From Nautilus pompilius (lineage: Eukaryota; Mollusca; Cephalopoda; Nautilida; Nautilidae), in assembly GCA_018389105.1 (NCBI GenBank), contig JACATO010000065.1, positions 1,073,001 to 1,137,000 of the forward strand: 64,000 nucleotides of DNA, read 5' to 3'. Positions 1 to 13,912 of the stretch are shown here, piece by piece. The notes beneath the pieces are model-generated. The model was not told the DNA's origin. It did not search any database and saw nothing but the letters and a program-made list of their open reading frames with translations. Position 1 is the first letter of the stretch. Each line of letters opens with the position of its first letter. The position numbers were made by a program, and so were the translations under genes.

Positions 1-287
1 CCAACCATTTAATAATTCTGGATTATTTAACCAAAATAACACATACTAGTGACAAGTACCGCTTCTGTAAAACGCAGCGCATTACGCACACCAGTCCTAA
101 CAAAATTTTATGATATCAGATACAGCGAAGTTCCGCAGAAAATTCTGTTGATTCATACAAGTGTTTGCATCTTGTGCATCATGAGCATTTCTTGGAGAGG
201 AAAGAATTTCTGCTCCGTAGAAAACATGAATGATGAATGCCTTTAGTTTAGAAACTCTGACATGAAACCTCAAAACCCCTTGACTGG

Positions 288-306
288 AAAAAAAAAAAAA
301 AAAAAA
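288..306 (+). repeat. Poly-A run
   Basis: Nineteen consecutive A. It might be the tail of an old retrotransposed copy, but no parent sequence is recognised. Confidence 0.8.
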
Positions 307-2463
307 GGTAAGTCCATTGGGAGCTGATGGGTCCCTTCCATCTGTTTACCTTGCATTGACTTCTAAAGGAAGCTATAGACAGCTCTGAAGAGGCCAACTC
401 GGTGTTACAACACAGCAACACGTCTGGCAGATCCTGGTGCAGACTGCTGTCAACACCAATTCTCAACCAACAGCTGACAGCCTAACAGCATGTACAATAT
501 TCTGCATCTGGTTCTCCTCAACTTCCAGTGATGCGTCTGATTTTCCAGCCAGACACCACTCTATTCGTACCCCACCCCACCCACCAACATGGACACGATA
601 TCACTGTAGCAGGTTGATTATCTAGATTACCCATCAAGCACACCTGGGATGAGATAGGTACCTGTCTTCGCCAATATAACAGTGTACCACAGATCTGCCA
701 GCAGTAAGCGTTCAGCTACTTCCCTGCAGCCAGGATCCATCCCTGCCTGGCACCAGGTGCCTTTACCTCATTCAGAGACGTAGACATCAAACAATGAACT
801 ATTCTGTCACTTTCCTCCACATCTACTTTATATTTAGCAAAAAAATTTGTAATGTTCTAAAGACAAAAGAAAATAGTGAGGGTAAAATAAAAACTGCTTT
901 TGTTGTTGCTGTTTTCAAACTCACACAGAACACACCTAATAGAAAAAGGATGACTAATATATTTGTCATGATGTAATGCTGATGGAGACACAGCTTATCA
1001 CACTAAAAATTATTTCTTAATGCCAGATGATACATGATGAAAGCCATGAACTATGCGAACTCATTGAAATCTAATACATATTTTGAAGTGCTTCCTTGTT
1101 TGTCTCTCTCTCTTTCATGGCCAAACAGTAGCATCTAGAAGCCCCATATTTTGAGTGGAGGTACTTCGGAATGTGGGCAAGATTCTAAGCTACTGCACAT
1201 TAGCCTAAAGCTGCTGCTTTTTTTTTCCCTATGCAGAGTGCCTGGTACCCCAGCCAGTACCATATATTTCACACAAAACTTATTTTACATATTTTCCTGC
1301 CTATAATATAACACAAGTTATTCTTCATTAATTTGTTGTGCAAAGGTAAAACAGGTAAATAAATCAGGACGACATTGATAGTTAACAATAGGAAAAAAAG
1401 GGGGGGACAAATTCTACAGGTGCACAATAACATGAATTAATGTGATAAACCACTTCACTGACAGCTGAAATGTAAGTAGATCTCTTGCAGTCATCTGCTC
1501 AATATTCTGTCATCCATAAAATGCCAGGTAACATAATTAAGCTGCAATGTTTCACATCTGACTTAAAAGACTCACAGACACTGTTTCCTCAGCAATCCTG
1601 TTACTACCTGTGCAGCCTGGAGACAACAAATGATCCACTGTAAAGTCAGTCTATTGGAGAGAGGGGAGGAAGAAAGTACAAGAAAGAAATGTAGCTTGCA
1701 TTAAAATTGTAGTATTTTCAGAAACGATGACAAATCTAAAAAGCCAGCCACATGAGCCAGGTGTAAATGAATGGCTTCCATCAAAACCTCGTTACGCCTC
1801 AATACCAAAGATTCTACATCTTGGACTGGCTAGGATGATAAGATAATACACATGGCTCACATCACAACTGCTTTCTCTTCTCAGAAAATCTCATTACACA
1901 CATCATTTAGCTCCACCAATACAGCACTGCTTCTCCTTTGGGTAAAGCTGCAACATTTTTTATAATATATCAGACTTCCTCTTAGTTCATATAATGAGCT
2001 TAGAAAATAACAGCAAAGGGGGAAATGAAACAGTTAACCAGTGATGCCACTTATTTATCTGAATCTGGAAAACTGCTGTCAAAGATTTTGTCTACACACA
2101 ATTGTGCTAGAAGTTTAGAAGTTGAAATTCTTGCTACTTTCAAAGCTTAACTGATGACTTTGTGTTCCCACTGCTTGACAAAAATACTGATCTTAACTCA
2201 GTCCCATCTGGTTTTTCCTGCTGTAATGGCAACTATTAAACTCTCTATTTTTTCTCATCATTATCATCCTATTATTAATGTTACAAAAATTCCCAACTCC
2301 CATTAAAAAAATGTTTTGAACTAGTAATAATTCGCTTTAAACATTCTAGAAGTTTCCTATGTTTCATATAGTAAGACTTTGGCAAAACTCGCTGATAAAA
2401 TGATCTAGGATTTTTGATGGTCAGTTCACAAACATCCACAAATCACTGATTGAAAGGAAGGTA

Positions 2464-2590
2464 CTCTCTCTCTCTGTACTGATGCCGTCATATCTCTCTG
2501 CGTACTGATGCCGTCATATCTCTCTGCGTACTGATGCCGTCATATCTCTCTCTGTGTACTGATGCCGTCATATCTCTCTCTCTCTCTTTG
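2464..2590 (+). repeat. Short tandem repeat, 26-30-bp unit, 4 copies
   Basis: gtactgatgccgtcatat is repeated four times, separated by tctctc runs of varying length (with tgcg or tgtg joints). Confidence 0.93.
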
Positions 2591-5173
2591 TGCACATGAA
2601 GAACCACTTTCTTTACTAAAAATGAGATGATACTGCAAATAGTAACTCTCTACCCACTTAAATTCTTTATAAAATAGAGTTGGTTTCAATTAAATTGTTA
2701 ATGTAAATAATCAACCAGAAGAAAAAATTATGAATGACTAACACTTTCTCGGAATTCTATTTCATTCATTCTCCCAACCCCAATCCCACCCTCAATATGA
2801 TTCAGCAACATACCCAGTATATGAAGCATCTAAGTGAACCTGCTCTTATAGTTTGGTTTACCTTCACCCAGCTTTTATATATACATATATATATATATAT
2901 CAGCCTACGACAGCTGGCTAAAGAAAATCAAGTACACAAATGATGTAACAAAAATCTCTTCCCTCTAATGGGCTGCAGCTGAAAGTGAACTTCCTCTCCA
3001 GATACTACTTCCTGTCCCAATGGACAGGTCAGGAAACTATAATAAAATTAACAACATTATCACTACCCCAGGGATCCTTTTAGGAGCCATTAAGTTATAG
3101 ATAAAATGATTCCTCTGGGAAGCTATGGCAACTCCTACTGAGAAGTGGTTTTACTCTGGAGATAGACAAAAGCTTGGCATGAGTGGAAGATTTACACTTT
3201 CACTTCCTTTTTTTCTTCTGTCCTTGCTTTCAGCTAGGAATCCCACTGACATTTTCTTTCCTAATGATCCCTATTTTCTCACTTAAACCTTTAACCTAAT
3301 AGCTTAGGTGCTTATTTTAAGTTAATTATACAAGATATGGGAAACCTGGTGCAGAAATAGAAGAGCTGAGCACGTGTCTTATGATTTCTAAGGTATCGTA
3401 GTTTACATCAATCTGTGACAAAGACCAAAGACGGTACGCCAGGCTGGTCCGTACGCATAATGAGAACCCAAAACTATAGACAGGGGTAGAGATAGAGAGA
3501 GATGGAGATATGGAGAGAGAGAGAAAAGGCCTATCTTTACACATAGTCAGTTAGCAGATCTTATTTGCACAGCTGGACCATCAGACTTCAGAAAATTCCT
3601 CCCTCATGCATAAAAGCATCAAGGTTCCTCAGACACCTAGATGACAAGTATCTTGTTCTACAGACATATTCAACAATGAATGCTTGTCCAATTTGTCAGC
3701 CAAAAGATTATACAACCACCACATGCAATACTGAAGGCAGGCTCCACCTTCTTGTTGTCCAGCAAATTAACCTTTGTAGCAAAGACCACCTGCCTTCAGA
3801 GACCACTTTTTGAAAACAAACATAAGGGAAAGAAAGCACTTTTAAGAGACCATATTCTTGTGTCTTGTTTATTATTTCTTTCTAATAAATATTAAAACGA
3901 TACAATATTGGTGACAGATTGCTATAACAGCATTATCAGAGTTACTCTCTCTTGACTTTTTTTTTTTTTTTTAATCTTTATATAGTTATTTTGTCATCTC
4001 CTTTTTGTGCCAGATGGGTGCTGCTGCTGCTCCAGAAATCTATAGATGACTGCTCTCAAACTTTTGAAAATGAAATTGAAAACTTATATAAAGTGGAAGA
4101 TGGTGTATTGAGGTCACTTGAAGCAAACAAACTGCAGTCTGAAATCCATGTATGCATTACAGTGAATAAACAAACAAACCTTACAATGGAGTTTCTTTCT
4201 AAACCTGGGGTCTAACCTGTGAGCATCTTTAGGAGAAGCCATGTAAACATTTTGGTGTCTAAATATATGGTGGAACAAGGTGAGCCCCCAATTTCTGACT
4301 TTGTTAAAGCAAGCACTGGCATTGAAGATACTAATTCATATGAGAAAACACATGGACATTTTTTTCTTATTCATAACTCGTGTAATCAAATGGATTTTTT
4401 GTGATTTCAACTTATTACTGCAGTGCATCTATCAGAAATGGAGTTATTTCCCTTAAGGGCTACAAGCAGAGAGTTAATAGTAACTTCCCGGAGAGTTATG
4501 AATAAATTCAGAGATTTCAAGTATCCTTACAGAAGTAGTTTGAATAATCTTTTTTTAATTTCCCTGGGGCCAGCTGAGTTAGGACTGAGGTTAAAAACTG
4601 AAACTTTGGTAGCAATAAAAACCAAAAGAACAAACTGACAGCTGCCATATTATCTTCCTTTACAAGTTTTGTAAGAGACTCAAATTTTCCAAATGACATG
4701 AATTGGAGATGTGTGTTTAATACCTTAAGTTCAGTATAACTGTACTTCCCCAGGGCCCCTACAGCTGGATAGACACATACTGGGTCAACTCAGGCCAGTC
4801 TAACAGAGGTGGTCTGTAGCTAGCTGTGGAAGGGGTAGGGAGAAAAGATACCTGATACTTCAAAGAGTGGAAAGGTCAGTCATGATGGATCAGAAATGTA
4901 GCAGGTCACCTCTCTTTCTCACTCTACCTCTTCCAGTCAATCTTTGTTATAACTGTTCCATTATAATCAATTATAACAATTGCAGCTTCCCATATTTATT
5001 TTACATTTTGCTAAGTATCAAATATACAATTTATAACATAACAATTCTTCAAAATTAAACTGATCATAAAGGTACTGCAAGTAATAGGCAAAAATAATTC
5101 ATGAATAATTATATGGTCAACTAAAAATGTAATAAAGATAATTTTCTCCTTAGAATACTTCAAGACTGTTTAA

Positions 5174-5175
<2 letters not shown>

Positions 5176-5217
<42 letters not shown>
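5176..5217 (+). repeat. (TTA)n microsatellite
   Basis: About 14 uninterrupted TTA units. Confidence 0.95.
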
Positions 5218-5218
<1 letters not shown>

Positions 5219-8200
5219 ATCTGGAGACGTGTGTCCTTATCCATCCTTGAAACAGGTTTTGAACCAACAGGAAAGAAAAAGCAGGCAGGTTAACAAAATG
5301 TTTTGTATTTGTTTTCAGAGATTTCTTCCATTGGACTTCATCTGCATCATAAAAAATATCAATAAATAGAATTACAAGAAGATATGCTATCCCATTACCA
5401 TTTTATGGACAAATAAAATGAACTATGATTGTATCATTGTAATGTGACCCTCTTGGAATCTCTACATGTAGATGATGGTATTTTCTTGGCTTGACTTTGA
5501 AATGAGGTTGTTTTATGTCACTAAAGCTTTTCTGTGCAATGAATACATTGTCTGGCTACAATCAGAGATGGAAACAGAACCTGCTACCAAATCCCATCAG
5601 ACTCAGAAGAATTACTGCATCTTGTACAATGCAGCTTTGTTTTGCCTCATAGCACACCTGTCATATGTTGCATACATACATACATGGACTAGCAACCATA
5701 AAACTACCTTTATAGATACCACTGGTTGATGATGCAGCCTCCATTCCTGTCAACCAAATTGAGATGGCCATGACTCTTTCAGTTTGATGGATCATGTGAC
5801 ATGGTGCGTAACCAAAATAAATTTACATGCACAACTAGCTAAATTAGACCTCTGTGCTATCAGCCATGTAACTATCAACCGAGAAAGATAAAAGAGCAGG
5901 TCAAAAACAATAAATATGCTTATAGCGGTAGAGAAAATCTTTTTACAGAGAATTCAGCCTTTGATTTGCATTACATCATGAGAAATGGCAACTTTATCTT
6001 AGGCAGAGTGAAATGCTTATGTATGGTATACCTATTGCCTTTAAACATAAAAGCTAAACTCATTATAAAAAAAAAAAAAACATAGTTTAAAACTGACAAC
6101 AAAACTTGCCCTTATTCTCCCATAATTAAAATTTCCATTCAGGTTGTCTTACATTCAATAAAACCTGCTTAGAACATAACAGATGATGGTAACCCCATCC
6201 CCAGAACAACATAATGGACCCTCTCTCTCACAAACAGTTTAAGCATGGCAAATGTTTGTGTCCAATTTCCGGCCCTTTTGGCTATCTTACCTACCACGGT
6301 TGAGCCAGATGAAACCAATCTGCCATCCAAACTCTCCAAAGGTTCTCTGCAGGGTTCTAAAAATCAGAGGCATTCTCCCACCCATTTACTGGCCCCTACT
6401 TGAAAGAAATTCTGATGTGTGAATTTGTACTGGCTTGTAAAGGAAGTTATAAAAATTCTAGCAGCTAAATTAGATACAAATTTTTTGTTGTTACTGTCAT
6501 TTTTGCTAATTATAAAGTTTTTCAGGTTAGAATCTATTCTATTCACAACTTTACGTAGTAGTTCATTTCAGAACCTTACTAAACCATCAAAGAACAACAA
6601 CAGATACAAATGTAAAAAACCTCTCAATACCAAATCTTTCTCTAGATGTAATTATGCCTCTCTATAGTTATAAGAGAAAGAAAACACTTTAAATATTCTT
6701 GGAAAGGTTGAGGTAGTGTTTCAATGCATGGTCCTTTCCAAAGCATTGTAGTATGGCACACCACCAAACTGGAATTTTGAGGAAGCAATATACAAATTCA
6801 CCCGTTACTTTGTTTTCTTTTGGGGGGGTCCCAAAATGCATCTCCAAAACGAATTGTTTAAACTTGTCGCACAAAGCCCACAGTAATAACCGTCCGCCAT
6901 TTTAAACCACAGCACGATGTTAAGTTCTGTCTAATCAGAATAATTGAGTTGCAAAGCAACATGTGATCTGTCACAGTGCCTTTAAAATGGAAATTTCTGG
7001 CTTTGATACAGGTAAAGCCAATCTCCCACCATTGGTTCAGCATGCCTGATTTGTCATCATTGTCTAAATCCACTCCCCCCAACTCCAACTGGATCAAATT
7101 CAAAACATAAACACAGATACTTGAGGTACTGAGCAAAGGTAATGGACATTTATGTTAATAGGTACCCCATGAAAGTTTGGGAAAATGTTCCAGGGAGAAT
7201 CTTGTAATGTACAAAATTTAATTAAGCTTCAGACTGCACTTAAAGCAACACCATAGTATGCTAAATAATAAACCAAGGATCAAAATAACAACCTCTAAAT
7301 ACACCAAAACACAGAGCAGGACGAGGACAAAATTTCATATCTCTGTGTTTTTTTTTCCCCCTAAACAAAACTCTCCTTCCATCTCTAGAACTGGGGTCAG
7401 TGGGAAAGAAAAATAGGTCCCTAGCTACTTTATAAATACAGGAATCCAAAAGAATGTTATCAGCTGTAAGATATGAGAAGTGAGAAACCTGATCATTTAG
7501 TAGACTTCTTGGATTGGGTAGGTGAGGTGTAGAGAGAAGCTGCTGACTTTATAGTTTGCCAGTACTTTTGTCCAAAGTAAAGTTTGGTTGGAGTTAATAG
7601 GAACCCTCCCTCCAGGACAGGCTCTGTAACAGACTCCTGAAAGGCAGATGTTTTTACAAAGATGCCACACTTCCTGATACAGACCTTTAATGTTGATAAC
7701 AAGAAAGGCATAGACGTCTGAATTACAAGAGTAAAATATTTAAAGCGCAGTCATCCTGGCTGAATGGACCCGTAGAGAAAGGCATGTTCACTTGCAGGAA
7801 GTGGAATGCAATTACATCAAGTGCCAATTTAATAGAAATGCACATTCTTTTAAAAATATCAGTTAAAATGCGCATCCAAGACTTATCTATTTCCAACTTT
7901 CGATCCAGAGACAAAACCTTAACTTATTGTTGCTGCTTTTGATATTTTCACCAAAAAAAATATTGGGTTTAAAGTTTTTTTAATTTTCTTTTTTTAATAA
8001 ACATCTGGTTTGTTTTTTTTTGTTGTTGCTGCTGCTGCTGCTGTTGTTACTGGCCTGACACAATGCCTAGAGAATAAGAGAAACAACTTTTTAAAATCGT
8101 ATGAGTTTTTTTTTTTAAATATTCTCTCCTTCTGCTACTAGAATATATTAATAATGCATTTACAAGTCACAAAAGCTCCACTTTAATCTAGGCTGAGGGT

Positions 8201-10495
8201 TCAGCTTTCCAATACCTCTGACCTCTGACTGATGAATACTTTGCCTTTAAAAAAAAACCCCTGTAAGAATTTATTTCCCTTCACCAGCCTCCCAAAATCT
8301 AATCAGATCACAATTCCCAGATAAAGAATCCGGGCGCTGATTTATTTGAATTTTCTTTGAAAGTAACATTAAAAACGAATGCTTCAATAAAAAAAAGCAT
8401 TATTCTGCCAACATCTTAATAAACAAACAACACAGATAAAAACTTGCGCATTCACACACAATTAAAGATCATTTTTAAATAGCAAACAGTAAACAAACAA
8501 ATATGGCGGAGTTTGCTGTGAACCATCAGTGTGCAGAGCACGACAAGACCCAACAGAATTGAATTACGGGTCTTCTTTGTGCAGTGCTGAGATACTGACA
8601 AAACCACTGGGTAAACTCATCAATCCTGGTGACTCAGATAGATGACAACTTCTCATCATTCTGGATCATGGTCCAGATGTCTTAAAACCAGCCATCAAAT
8701 CAATCATTTTAATGACTGTAGATTGACAGCATGGTGGTGGTGGTGGTGGGATGGAAGAGACTGTGGCAAGATTAGCTCAGGTTAAGGGAGACCTAGAAAC
8801 CCAGAGAACCCTTACCCAGCTGCAGAAAGCACCTGAGAAGCACACTTTACAAGCAACTATACAAACTTAGTTATCCTCTGATAATAGTCCTGTAAACTTG
8901 GACAATTAAGAGTTTGATCAAACCACATCCAACTCAGTATTCTGCAATCTTTTCCTTAGCCAGACAGGAAAAAAAATTGGTTATCTGATCCACTTGCATG
9001 AAGTGATTGAATATTTAAAGATGTTATTTGTTCTACTGACAATTACAAATCAGCAAATCTATTAAGCATATATATCAAACTTTACAAACTGAGGACTCAT
9101 CAATACCTGGACTTATGCAGACATGAAACCTTACAGACAGGTACACTGAAGTGTTGTCTATAAAGCATCACCCACTATATACAATGTTTCTTTTTTTTGA
9201 GGTAGTCAAAATCGCGCTATTGAGTAGGTTGCCATAATTATCCACTACTAAAAAGAGAGAGAGAGAGAGAGAAATTTAATTTTCTTAATGCTCAACAATT
9301 TTTGTGAAGATTAATATTAAAATGTAGAACTTGGATTTTCTGTGAATTGAAATCTTTCTTCACTATGGCAGCCACTACCTAGCAATCGGGAAAAGCAGCA
9401 ACCATAACTTCTCGGCCAACCAGTAAAGCCTCAGCTTATATGATTACATGGGAAAATTAATAACCACAAGTGAACAATTTTTATATAAATGTAAACGTTT
9501 GAGAAAAAAGTGTTAAATCAGGTCTCTCTTATAAACCATTCTACAACTCCCTTTGGACTTTTGTTACATTTTTTTTCCACACTTTTTTACTGTGAAGTTA
9601 GGCAGACAAGCTAAGGGGTTCTGGGTCACCTCTAAGGAATGGGTCCAGCGTCCTAAATATTATATTCAGCCCTGGTGTCTCATCCGCCAACCCCAGCTTT
9701 ATGAATCTGGCAGAGGGAGGACCAAAACCTTCCCCCCAGTTAATGGCAGGGAAAAGAAACTAAAACAATTTCAAGAAACCCACCAGTCCCTTGCTGGAAA
9801 AGATTTTGTGTTTACTTAGCAAAGTTATCTTCTATACCACATTTACTATGATATTTAAAATGCGCTTTGTGTTTTTTGGCCCGGTATGAGCTGGAAATTA
9901 ATTAAATCTCAGGAACATTAAAAACAAGATAAGATAAAATGTACACACTACGCCATTCATTACAAGTTTTTTTTTCAGGTACACGATAAATCAGAACCAT
10001 CCGAAAAACAATCACCCATTCTCCATTGTTATCAAACAGACCCTTTTAATTTTTTGGGGGGGGGGAGGGGATGAATTTTCAGGTGGTAGTGGTGGTCGTT
10101 AGAAACCTTAGATCGATCTCCATGTAATCACGGTGCCCAAATATTCTTCGCAGACTCTTTTTCGGGCTGCATGGGCAAAAACTCATTAAACTCAAAAAGT
10201 TGAAAAGCCAGGCAGTCTGTCAACTGCCAAAATAATACTTCAACCTTTCTAATCTGGTTTCCCATTTCTCCCACTGTCGGCGCCAGCAGATAGTTTTACA
10301 AGCCATTTCCACCCGAAACTCCCTAAAGAATTTTTGTGCAGAGCGTGCGTAAACAAAGAAGCTTGTTAGCGAAGTAGGTGTGTAAACACGCCGTGAGTGG
10401 GATACTACAGAAAGCTAAGCCGGCTGGCCGGGCCCCAGCAAACAGACAAGCGGATCAGATATAAGTAAGGTTACCCTAAAGTAACGCTAATTTTT

Positions 10496-10498
<3 letters not shown>

Positions 10499-10528
<30 letters not shown>
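10499..10528 (+). repeat. (CA)n microsatellite
   Basis: About 15 CA units followed by an A run. Confidence 0.95.
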
Positions 10529-10531
<3 letters not shown>

Positions 10532-12380
10532 AAAAAAAATAATAAATGCATTGCCAAGTCCAAACAAACAGTCAGCTTCCATGTGCTGCTGCATGATGGA
10601 GATATCATTTCTAAAAATACTCCCCCTTTAATTATCAAAAGTATTTAAAAAATATACCAGACAATATCACAAACTTGGCACCAAAAGATTTTTTGTGAAA
10701 TAAATTGGTGTAAATTTATTCCACAAAATACAAGAAATTTGAGACTAAGCATAACCTTTTCAGATTGGAAGATTAAAATAATGCACGTCTGTGTTTGTTC
10801 GGTGAGAGATACGGCTACAAATCTAGTGTAGTGTAGAGGGTTCCCTACCCCCAGTATCTAGTACTCCTTTCCAAGTACATCCATTACCAAAACACTGGCA
10901 CCCTAATACTTGACAAACTGTTATTTAGAAATCCTCAAGTCCTAATAGTTTAAGGAACCTATCACTTCTAAATCAGGGAAAGCCAAATCATTCCTTTCTC
11001 ACCAGGGATCAACAAACACCAACAATGGCCCAATTTTAGAGAGAGTTGGAAGATGTGGTGAAGATGACAAAAGATCAACCTGGGGCGAGTTGAAGTTAGA
11101 AGTGATACATTGTCGGTGTTGAGACCTTTAACTACTACTTATTTACAGGAAGCTGTTTACCACCTCACTAACAATCACTTTATATTCTAAAAATGTCCAC
11201 CATTACACAATGGTTCTGCCTTGTGTTATAATACAATCACATTTAGAGTATCCTTACACACTTAAATACACGGCTGAACATTGTATATGTAAGGGCAAAA
11301 ATTGTGACAGCCAGGATCTTGCCTGTTTTTTTGCCAAGAATGCCAAGAGGTTCTCTAACCCAACAATTCTCTTAATTAATGACAAATGGACAGCATGAGC
11401 ATTGTACATTAATATATATGTTTTAAAGTTACTTCTTACTACATAACTATTTTTAACAGCTCGTGGTATATAACCATGTGATTTTTCCTTTCCTTAGAAA
11501 AGATTCTGGTGACAAGTGGACAAGGATAATCAGAACACAATTCACTCCTTCAGAAAAACAATTCCTTGTTGTGCTAAACAGGTGTTCATATCCAACCTAC
11601 AGAAGACAAAAAAACAATATAAAGGTCCAGTGCCTTTGTCCATTAGCTACAACTGATTAATGGGTGTCTGCCAAAGCTACCCTTCTATGGTTACATCACA
11701 GCAGCAAAAGGTCCCAAGATCTCTGTAAAGTGAAACTAATATGACAAAGTCACAACATGGTGGCAAGCTGATCAAGTGATTAGAAATGATAAAGATAACA
11801 TTTAATTATGCTAAATGTTCACATACTACAATTTCCATTTCATAAATTATCATGATACAGGTTTTCATCCTAAAAGTTGCCTAGAAAATTTGCTATTTAA
11901 AAAAAATCTACAGAAAATACAAAATACTTTCAAAAAAAAAAGAAAGAAGCTCGTTTCATCAATAACAAAAATAAAAAGCAGAAGTATAACTTGTCACTAT
12001 TTAATGAATAAGAATACAGACCTATGTGAGGGAATTTCTTCCTTCCAGTTTAACCATCTGTCAACACCATATCCTAAAAATCTAATTTATGTCTTTGCAA
12101 GCAACTGAAAAGTCAAGATCGGGCAATAAAAACATACTTGTAACATTCATATTTTGAACATAAATTAGACAATCTACAGGGATTTTCCTGGCCCAGCTGG
12201 CCATTTTTTTTTCCAGACAGGAGCTTGTACCAGAAACTGCCTATATCCAAGTTTGAACAGCTGCAGACTTTAAAATTTCAAACTTTTCAACAAAAAAAAT
12301 AATTTTAAAAAAAATCACCCAACCTCTAGTTTCAAAAAAGAAAATCTAATGTCTAGTTTTAACCAAATCTTACTATATAT

Positions 12381-13910
12381 AAGGTGCATCTCAAAAAATT
12401 AGAATATCATGGAAGAGTTCAATATATTTTGTCAGTTATTTCAGAAAGTGAAAATTGTATATATATTCTAGACTCATTACATGTAAACTAAAATGTTTCA
12501 AGCATTTTTTAATTTTAATTTTGATAATTATGGCCTACAGCTAAAAAAAATAATAGAAAAAACGTATCTAAAAATATTAGAATATTCCATTAAATCACTA
12601 TTTATGTAGTATAAATACCATGAATCTCAGTCTGGTTCAGTACACAAAACCACAATCATGGGGAGGACTGCTGACTTGACAGTTGTCCAGAAGACACTCA
12701 CTGACACTCTCCACAAGGAGGGAAGCCACAGAAGGTCATTGCTGAAAGGGCTGGCTGTTCGCAGAGTGCTGTATCAAAGCATGTTCATGGAAAGTTGACT
12801 GGAAGGGAAAAATATGGTAGGAAAAGGTGCACAAGCAAGAGGGATGAGCACAGCCTTGAGGGGATTGTCAAGCAAAGCCAATTCAAGAACTTGGGGAGCT
12901 TCACAAAGAGTGGACTGAGGCTGGAGTCAGTGCATCAAGAGCCACCAAGCACAGACGTGTCCAGGAAATGGGCTACAAGTGTCGCATTCCTAGTGTCAAG
13001 CCACTCCTGAACCAGAGACACCGCCAGAAACGTCTTACCTGGGCTGAGGAGAAAAAGAACTGGACCGTTGCTCAGTGGTCATTTTGCATTTCATTTGGAA
13101 ATCAAGGTCCCCACAGGCTGGAAGAAGGATGGAGAGGTGCAGAATCCAAGTTGCTTTAAGTCCAGCGTGAAGTTTCCATAGTCAGTGATGATTTGGGGTG
13201 CCATGTCATCTGCTGGTGTTGGTCCACTGTGTTTTATCAAGTCCAAAGTTAACACAGCCGTCTACCAGGAGATTTTAGAGCAGTTCATGCTTCTGTCTGC
13301 TGACAAGCTTTATGGAGATGCTGAGTTCCTTTTCCTGGACTTGGCACCTGCCCACAGTGCCAAAACTAGTAGTAACTGGTTTGCTGACCATGGTATTACT
13401 GTGCTTGGTTGGCCAGCCAACTTTCCTGACCTGAACCCCATAGAGAATCTATGGGGTATTGTCAAGAGGAAGATGAAAAACACCAGCCCCAACAATACAG
13501 ATGAGCTGAATGCCACTCTCAAAGCAACCTGGGCTTCCATAACACCTCAGCAGTGCCACAGGCTGATCGCCTCCATGCCACGCCGCATTGATGCAGTGAT
13601 TCATGCAAAAGGAACCCCGACCAAGTATTGGGTGCATAAATGAACATACTTTTCAGAAGTTCGACATTTCTATATTATAAATGCTTTTTATTTTATTGAT
13701 CTTATGAAATATTCTAATATTTTGAGGTAGTGGATTTTTGATTTTCAAGAGCTGTGAGCCGTAATCATCAAAATTAAAACCAAAAAAGGCTTGAAATATT
13801 GCACTTTGTGTATAATGAATCTAGAATATATGAAAGTTTCACAGTTTGAATCAAATTATGGGAAAAAATGAACTCTTCCACGATGTTCTAATTTTTTTGA
13901 GATACACCTG
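12381..13910 (+). mobile_element. Tc1-like DNA transposon, broken
   Basis: The ends are inverted repeats: aggtgcatctcaaaaaatta on the left, and the complement of ttttttgagatacacctg on the right. Both are flanked by TA (12379-12380 and 13911-13912). The left end appears to have lost the first C of the usual CAGGTG terminus. The interior encodes a decayed Tc1 transposase on the + strand. Repeats and transposase resemble a Tc1 group I know mainly from fish and amphibian genomes. It is not active as drawn. Confidence 0.9.
12658..13643 (+). pseudogene. Tc1-like transposase pseudogene (DD34E type)
   Basis: The longest open part, 13185-13643, reads MIWGAMSSAGVGPLCFIKSK, then LDLAPAHSAKTSSNWFADHG, then WPANFPDLNPIENLWGIVKR, and ends WVHK at a stop. 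These are the second and third catalytic blocks (Asp of DLAPAH, Glu of IENLW) of a Tc1 transposase. The N-terminal half, from ATG 12658, is split by several frameshifts and stops: helix-turn-helix and first-Asp pieces are recognisable only in alternating frames around 12790-13160. A residue pair normally before DLAPAH is also shortened. Confidence 0.88.
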
Positions 13911-13912
13911 TA

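Larger units (their letters stand above)
1..12378. other. No supported gene; probable intron of the DOK7-like gene
   Basis: The region is AT-rich and CpG-poor with simple repeats, and every ORF is shorter than 100 codons without recognisable homology or exon structure. CpG depletion like that of the GPS1 introns, plus the orphan exon at 19.5 kb, suggests it is the transcribed body of a - strand gene. Confidence 0.4.

Noticed and set aside
13185-13643. Open 152-codon frame as a functional gene
   Set aside because: It is only the C-terminal part of the Tc1 transposase; the N-terminal half is frameshifted.
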